From Planctomycetota bacterium (lineage in GTDB: Bacteria > Planctomycetota > Phycisphaerae > Phycisphaerales > UBA1924): 45,170 bases of DNA. Position numbers and translations under genes: made by a program. Shown here one piece after another: positions 41,532-45,170 of the stretch. The notes beneath the pieces are model-generated. The model was not told the origin of the DNA and ran no database searches. It saw nothing but the letters and a program-made list of their open reading frames with translations. Each line of letters opens with the position of its first letter. Position 1 is the first letter of the stretch. The stretch covers positions 1-45,170 of the forward strand of contig RFGI01000135.1 in the NCBI GenBank assembly GCA_003696725.1, given 5' to 3'.

Positions 41532-41569
41532 CATGACCGGCCCGCGCCCGTGCGCGGGCCGTTGTCATG
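41532..41569 (+). terminator. Hairpin terminator after the coiled-coil lipoprotein gene
   Basis: Perfect 10-bp stem CGGCCCGCGC/GCGCGGGCCG with loop CCGT, continued after a TT bulge by CATGAC/GTCATG. TTGT follows the main stem, so T content is modest. Confidence 0.65.
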
Positions 41570-41597
41570 CCGGCCGTGTCGGTGAAACCAGAAAGCA

Positions 41598-41627
41598 GCC
41601 GCGGGCGCCCACCGAAGCGCCCGCGGC
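41598..41627 (-). terminator. Hairpin terminator of the PEP-CTERM-like gene
   Basis: Perfect 11-bp stem GCCGCGGGCGC/GCGCCCGCGGC with an 8-base loop. On the minus strand it is followed by TGCTTTCTGGTTT, giving the T-rich tail. Confidence 0.7.
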
Positions 41628-41670
41628 GTGCGACACGATCTCTCTCTCGCTCACACCCGCCGACTGGTCG

Positions 41671-42594
41671 TCACGCGCGCCGGCGTCGGGCCGCGGCGCC
41701 GAGCGCCAGGCCGAAGATCGCCAGAGCGCCTGGCGTCGGGATGCGCGCCGGCCCCGAGAAGCCGAACATCGTCGGCGTGATGTTGACCTGCGAGGACGGG
41801 ATCAGAGCCCCGGCCGGCGTGAGGTCCCAGGAGTGGACCCAGCCGTTGTTGACGGCGTCGCGCCACAGGCCGGGCATGGCGAAGCCGAAGATCGCGCTCT
41901 GCCCGGCGAGGACGCCGTTGCGCACCAGCGGGCCGGCGGCCGGGTGCGCGGGCCCGGGCTCGTTGTTGATGTCCCACTCGAAGTTGCCGGCGCCGGCAAA
42001 GGCGTTGAACTCCCAGTCGTTCTGCGAGCCCAGCGCGTGCCCAGCGGTGAGGTCCAGCACGCCGAGGCCCGCGGCGTTATTGGTGAACATGAACTGACTG
42101 CCGGCGGCGGGCCCGGTGATGCCAAGGGCGCCGTGCGTGTCGATCACGTTGATCCCCGAGAGCCCGTTGGCGCCCGGCTGGTTCGGCGGGCCAGAGAACG
42201 TAAAGCCGTTGCCGCTGCCGAAGTTCCTGTTGGTGAGCTGGTAGATGAAGGCCTCGGCGCCGGCGATCGCGCCGGGCAGGACGCTGCCCGCGGTCAATCC
42301 GCCGGCGTGCGAGGCGGGGTTGAACGGGTTGGCGATGCCCATCCCGGTCGTGGCGCCGGCGAACCCGCTGTAGAGCGCCTGCGTCTGGTTCTGATCGAGG
42401 TGCCACTCGCGCAGGTCGAAGAGCGCGGTCGAGGCGGCCGTCGGGGCCGGCGCCCCCAACGCAGTCACCACCACGCCCAACCCAGGATCGTCCCACCAGG
42501 TGAACGCGTGGGATCCGAGAATCGATGCGCTGACCGGCGCCGACGCCAGCATCGCGGCGCTGAACGAAGCCCCCAGCGCGAAGACATGTTTCAT
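41671..42594 (-). CDS. Secreted protein with PEP-CTERM-like sorting signal
   Basis: 307 residues. Signal peptide MKHVFALGASFSAAMLASAPVSA, then a Gly/Asn/Ala-rich beta-type domain I do not recognise (SQNDWEFNAFAGAGNFEWDI, and HSWDLTPAGALIP). The C-terminus PTPGALAIFGLALGAAARRRR is the planctomycete form of PEP-CTERM: short Pro motif, membrane helix, Arg cluster. Such proteins are cut and anchored by an exosortase and often belong to the extracellular matrix; no exosortase gene is here. GGAGGG eight bases before the ATG. Followed by its own terminator. Confidence 0.85.
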   Translation of the reverse strand: MKHVFALGASFSAAMLASAPVSASILGSHAFTWWDDPGLGVVVTALGAPAPTAASTALFDLREWHLDQNQTQALYSGFAGATTGMGIANPFNPASHAGGLTAGSVLPGAIAGAEAFIYQLTNRNFGSGNGFTFSGPPNQPGANGLSGINVIDTHGALGITGPAAGSQFMFTNNAAGLGVLDLTAGHALGSQNDWEFNAFAGAGNFEWDINNEPGPAHPAAGPLVRNGVLAGQSAIFGFAMPGLWRDAVNNGWVHSWDLTPAGALIPSSQVNITPTMFGFSGPARIPTPGALAIFGLALGAAARRRRA

Positions 42595-42729
42595 TACGTT
42601 TCCCTCCAAAGTCCCACCAAGCCGTGAGTGCCTGCCCGCCGGTGTGGCGCGCGCGGCGTCAAGAACACGAAGTGCAGGTCATGTTCGATGGGTTTGGGTG
42701 GCCACGCCCCCGCCGGGGCTCGGCGGGCC

Positions 42730-42748
42730 TCGGGCGGAATCCGCCCGA
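42730..42748. repeat. Perfect 9-bp-arm palindrome
   Basis: TCGGGCGGAATCCGCCCGA, palindromic apart from the central base. It lies 136 bases upstream of the PEP-CTERM-like start and has no T tract; operator or structural hairpin are both possible. Confidence 0.5.
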
Positions 42749-42808
42749 CACACCAACCTGACGGCAGACTCTGCTGCCATGACGCGGCCCTTCCCTTCAG
42801 GAAGCCCG

Positions 42809-42825
42809 GATATAATCATGATATC
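42809..42825. promoter_or_regulatory. Near-palindrome containing a consensus -10
   Basis: GATATAATCATGATATC: 7 of 8 pairs match. The plus strand reads exact TATAAT at 42811-42816 but no gene lies downstream on that strand; the minus strand reads TATCAT and could serve the PEP-CTERM-like gene with a leader over 200 bases. Confidence 0.35.
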
Positions 42826-42907
42826 GGAGAAGATCCTCCGTTCATAGGGAATTCGGGCGACGTGCGCGTCGACTATGTGCAAGTCGCTATACCGAAGGTG
42901 CTTGCAT

Positions 42908-43567
42908 CTATGACGAAGATGTCTTTTCGACCGGCGCTTCATGGATTCCGCTCTGCGAATGGCCCATCTCGTTCAGCGCTCCGATCGCTGCGTCATGTAC
43001 CCACGCCCATCCGTCGCGCGCCTGCGCCTGTCGCTGCGCGACCATCATCACGTCGTCGAGCCACCGCCGTCGCGCCGCCGCGGCGCGGAGCCCGCCGAGA
43101 GCCGCGAGAACCCGGTATGGATCGGCGGCTTCGTCCATGACGTCGCGCAGAAAGTTCTTCGCGTCGGTCAATGCATCATCGAGCTCCTCCGAGGAGTGAG
43201 CCAGCGCCTCGACGCGCGACGACGCCGGCAGTGCGCCCAGCGCTCGCACGCGCGCTCGCAGCGGGTCATAATCCATCACGTCGCGTCGGGTGACCGGAGC
43301 AAGCAACGCATCCTTGAGCGCCTTCCGCCCACGGCTCGTGATGCGGAGCCACCGCGCCCGCCGTGGGTTCTCGGAGTCCTCTCGCGCAGCGAGGAGCCCG
43401 CGTTCGGTGAGCCGCGACAGCGCTGGATAGATCGCGCCTGCGCTCCCGCTCCAGCGCGGGGAAGGCGACTGGATGAACCGCTGGCGGATGTGATACGCCG
43501 TGCAGGGCTGGTCTAGCGCAACCAGGCCGAGCAGCGTCCGTTCCAACGTGGAGACATCGTCAGCCAT
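42908..43567 (-). CDS. PadR-family transcriptional regulator
   Basis: 219 residues. The PadR winged helix fills the N-terminal part: LERTLLGLVALDQPCTAYHI, RWSGSAGAIYPALSRLTERGLL and RARWLRITSRGRKALKDAL. The C-terminal part is a Vir-type helical dimerisation region (LDDALTDAKNFLRDVMDEA, RRRWLDDVMMVAQRQ). PadR proteins are usually autorepressors that respond to small molecules. The upstream palindrome lies between its -35 and -10, supporting autoregulation, and the divergent protease-like gene shares that site. GAGG sits close to this ATG; an ATG at 43597 would add 10 residues. GC is visibly lower than in most of the window. Confidence 0.85.
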   Translation of the reverse strand: MADDVSTLERTLLGLVALDQPCTAYHIRQRFIQSPSPRWSGSAGAIYPALSRLTERGLLAAREDSENPRRARWLRITSRGRKALKDALLAPVTRRDVMDYDPLRARVRALGALPASSRVEALAHSSEELDDALTDAKNFLRDVMDEAADPYRVLAALGGLRAAAARRRWLDDVMMVAQRQAQARDGWAWVHDAAIGALNEMGHSQSGIHEAPVEKTSSS

Positions 43568-43642
43568 GATCCTCTTGCAGGCGGAGTGAGGTTTCATTTT
43601 TTCCGAAACGTTGACGGAGCCGCATCAAGGAGGCGTCCCTGG

Positions 43643-43671
43643 AGTATAGTGCGAATCGAACTATGGTTCAA
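43643..43671 (-). promoter_or_regulatory. padR promoter with built-in operator palindrome
   Basis: On the minus strand TTGAAC (43671-43666), 17 bases, TATACT (43648-43643). A 19-base palindrome ATAGTGCGAATCGAACTAT occupies 43646-43664, with arms matching at all but two pairs and the centre. It lies in the spacer and overlaps the -10, as expected of a repressor site, and is 20 bases upstream of the divergent gene start. Confidence 0.6.
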
Positions 43672-43684
43672 TGGAGGACCCGCC

Positions 43685-44674
43685 ATGTCCCTCGCTGCCC
43701 GCAGAGCGCTCCCCGTGCTGATCTTCGGTTCGCTGGCCGTCTTTCCAGCCCTCCACGGCGTTGCTCAACCGGTGGGCGACCCCGCTGAGGGCCGGTTCCA
43801 ACGGCGTGTGGAGCCGATCCGTGTTGACCTCCCGGCTGGTGGCGTCGAGGTTCCGATGCAGCGTCAACTCCACCTCCCGGTCGTCGAAGCGATGGTCAAC
43901 GGCCAGGGCCCGTTCCGTTTCGGCCTCGACACGGGCGCCAGCGGTGCGCTCGCCCTCGACAAACGACTCATCGAAGAGATCGACTTCCCCAGCGTCGGCG
44001 ACATCGAGGTCTACGACGGCACCGGCGTCGGCTCGCGGCGCACTCCGGTCCGTCGCGTGGACACGCTGGCGATCGGCGGCGCCGTCTTCCACGATCTCGA
44101 CGCCATCAGCGGTGACTACAACCGCGGACCGCTCGGTTCAGAGCCCATCGACGGCATCATCGGCATCGGCCTGTTCTGGGATCTCACCCTCACCCTCGAT
44201 TACCCCGCCGATCGCGTTCGAATCTCGCGCGAGGCGCTCCCCGAACCCAACGGCCGAAACATCTTCGCACTGGACCCGGATGGAGCGATTCCGACGATCC
44301 CCGTCCGCATCGGTGACCAGACATACACCGCGCACCTTGACGCTCGAAACATGGGCGCGCTGGTCATCCCGTCCGAGGTCGCCGCCACGCTCGCGTTCGC
44401 TGATGAGCCGCGCGTGATCGGTCAGGCTCGCACGCAAGTCAACACCATCGAGATCAAGGGCGCCACGCTCGACGGCCCACTCTGGATCGGAGAATTCGAG
44501 TTTCAGAACCTGACTGCCGTTTTTGCCGACATCTTCCGAACGCTCAACGTCGGCAGTCGCATAATGGGCGAGTTCACCATCACGCTCGACGGCCCCAACA
44601 GTCGTGTCCGTTTCGCACGAGACGACCGCGGTCCCATTCGACTTCCGACGCCGCAACCCGCGCAGCCTCGCTGA
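43685..44674 (+). CDS. Secreted retropepsin-like aspartyl protease family protein
   Basis: 329 residues with a signal peptide (LPVLIFGSLAVFPALHGVAQ). The first lobe has RFGLDTGASGALALD (catalytic Asp 82, DTG) and the flap-side motif DGIIGIGLF, typical of aspartyl_protease_2-like domains. A second, related lobe has YTAHLDARNMGALVIP, where DTG is replaced by Asp 219-Ala-Arg; the Asp is kept but the motif is broken. A single functional lobe may dimerise, or the protein may bind without cutting. GGAGG seven bases before the ATG. Probably controlled by the divergent PadR regulator. Convergent with atpD. Confidence 0.78.
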   Translation: MSLAARRALPVLIFGSLAVFPALHGVAQPVGDPAEGRFQRRVEPIRVDLPAGGVEVPMQRQLHLPVVEAMVNGQGPFRFGLDTGASGALALDKRLIEEIDFPSVGDIEVYDGTGVGSRRTPVRRVDTLAIGGAVFHDLDAISGDYNRGPLGSEPIDGIIGIGLFWDLTLTLDYPADRVRISREALPEPNGRNIFALDPDGAIPTIPVRIGDQTYTAHLDARNMGALVIPSEVAATLAFADEPRVIGQARTQVNTIEIKGATLDGPLWIGEFEFQNLTAVFADIFRTLNVGSRIMGEFTITLDGPNSRVRFARDDRGPIRLPTPQPAQPR

Positions 44675-44698
44675 ACGGGCGCGATCGGCAGTTCCGGT

Positions 44699-45170
<472 letters not shown>

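Larger units (their letters stand above)
42595..42907. other. 313-base gap between PadR regulator and PEP-CTERM-like gene
   Basis: Less GC-rich than most of the window. It contains the two palindromes listed separately and a short minus-strand open frame (start near 42829, stop at 42679) preceded at a distance by GGAGG; its sequence is not protein-like and I do not call it. A hairpin CGGAG/CTCCG lies at 42825-42840. Confidence 0.45.

Noticed and set aside
42679-42829. Small minus-strand gene downstream of padR
   Set aside because: GGAGG lies 15 bases from the ATG, and the predicted peptide has no structure or family features.
43611-43616. TTGACG as -35 of the aspartyl-protease-like gene
   Set aside because: The nearest good -10 (TATAGT at 43645) is 28 bases away.

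Overview
The window is about 45 kb of very GC-rich DNA (third codon positions are almost all G or C). Several traits point to a planctomycete, probably of the Phycisphaerae: a PEP-CTERM-like secreted protein ending in PTPGALAIFGLALG plus an Arg tail, a pseudopilin with an FSLIDLL signal, futalosine-type menaquinone synthesis (MqnE), single-chain glycyl-tRNA synthetase, a large LeuRS, and REP elements with a RAYT transposase. Lineage is inferred from protein features; there is no rRNA here.

Layout. (1) 1-730: tail of an unidentified gene running in frame into a RAYT (Y1-type) transposase bounded by two paired REP elements. (2) 792-4643: glyS and, divergently, an isolated nuoH, with three 54-bp tandem repeats between them, then a REP and ruvX. 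(3) 4659-7929: minus-strand cluster of three YceI-like proteins and a small membrane protein. (4) 8070-12362: LolA-like protein, TPR/zinc-peptidase protein and tsaB. (5) 12383-16029: secreted cyclophilin and a pseudopilin, divergent from an ECF sigma/anti-sigma pair. (6) 16232-20707: a coiled-coil protein with a Wzz-like membrane end, mqnE and a DUF58 protein. (7) 20750-25464: yggS, peroxiredoxin, gpmI, CPBP protease and an SDR. (8) 25454-34787: GH35-like protein, TolC-family lipoprotein, folC, leuS. (9) 34809-38245: minus-strand genes for a PDZ protein, yicC, secG and tpiA. (10) 38598-42594: a 968-residue coiled-coil lipoprotein, two back-to-back hairpin terminators and the PEP-CTERM-like protein. 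(11) 42600-44674: a lower-GC module of a PadR regulator and a divergent retropepsin-like protein sharing an operator-like palindrome. (12) The window ends inside atpD.

Most genes are housekeeping and arranged in short runs. Clear translational coupling (ATGA or GTGA overlaps) is seen for lolA-like/TPR-peptidase, sigma/anti-sigma, mqnE/DUF58 and tpiA/secG. The most striking global signal is two classes of gene start: some have a GGAGG-type ribosome binding site, while about nine have none and instead carry a TANNNT hexamer 6-8 bases before the start codon, as expected for leaderless mRNAs. The best candidates for something new are this promoter architecture, the RAYT/REP system, the coiled-coil/Wzz-like protein, the YceI cluster and the PadR/protease module.
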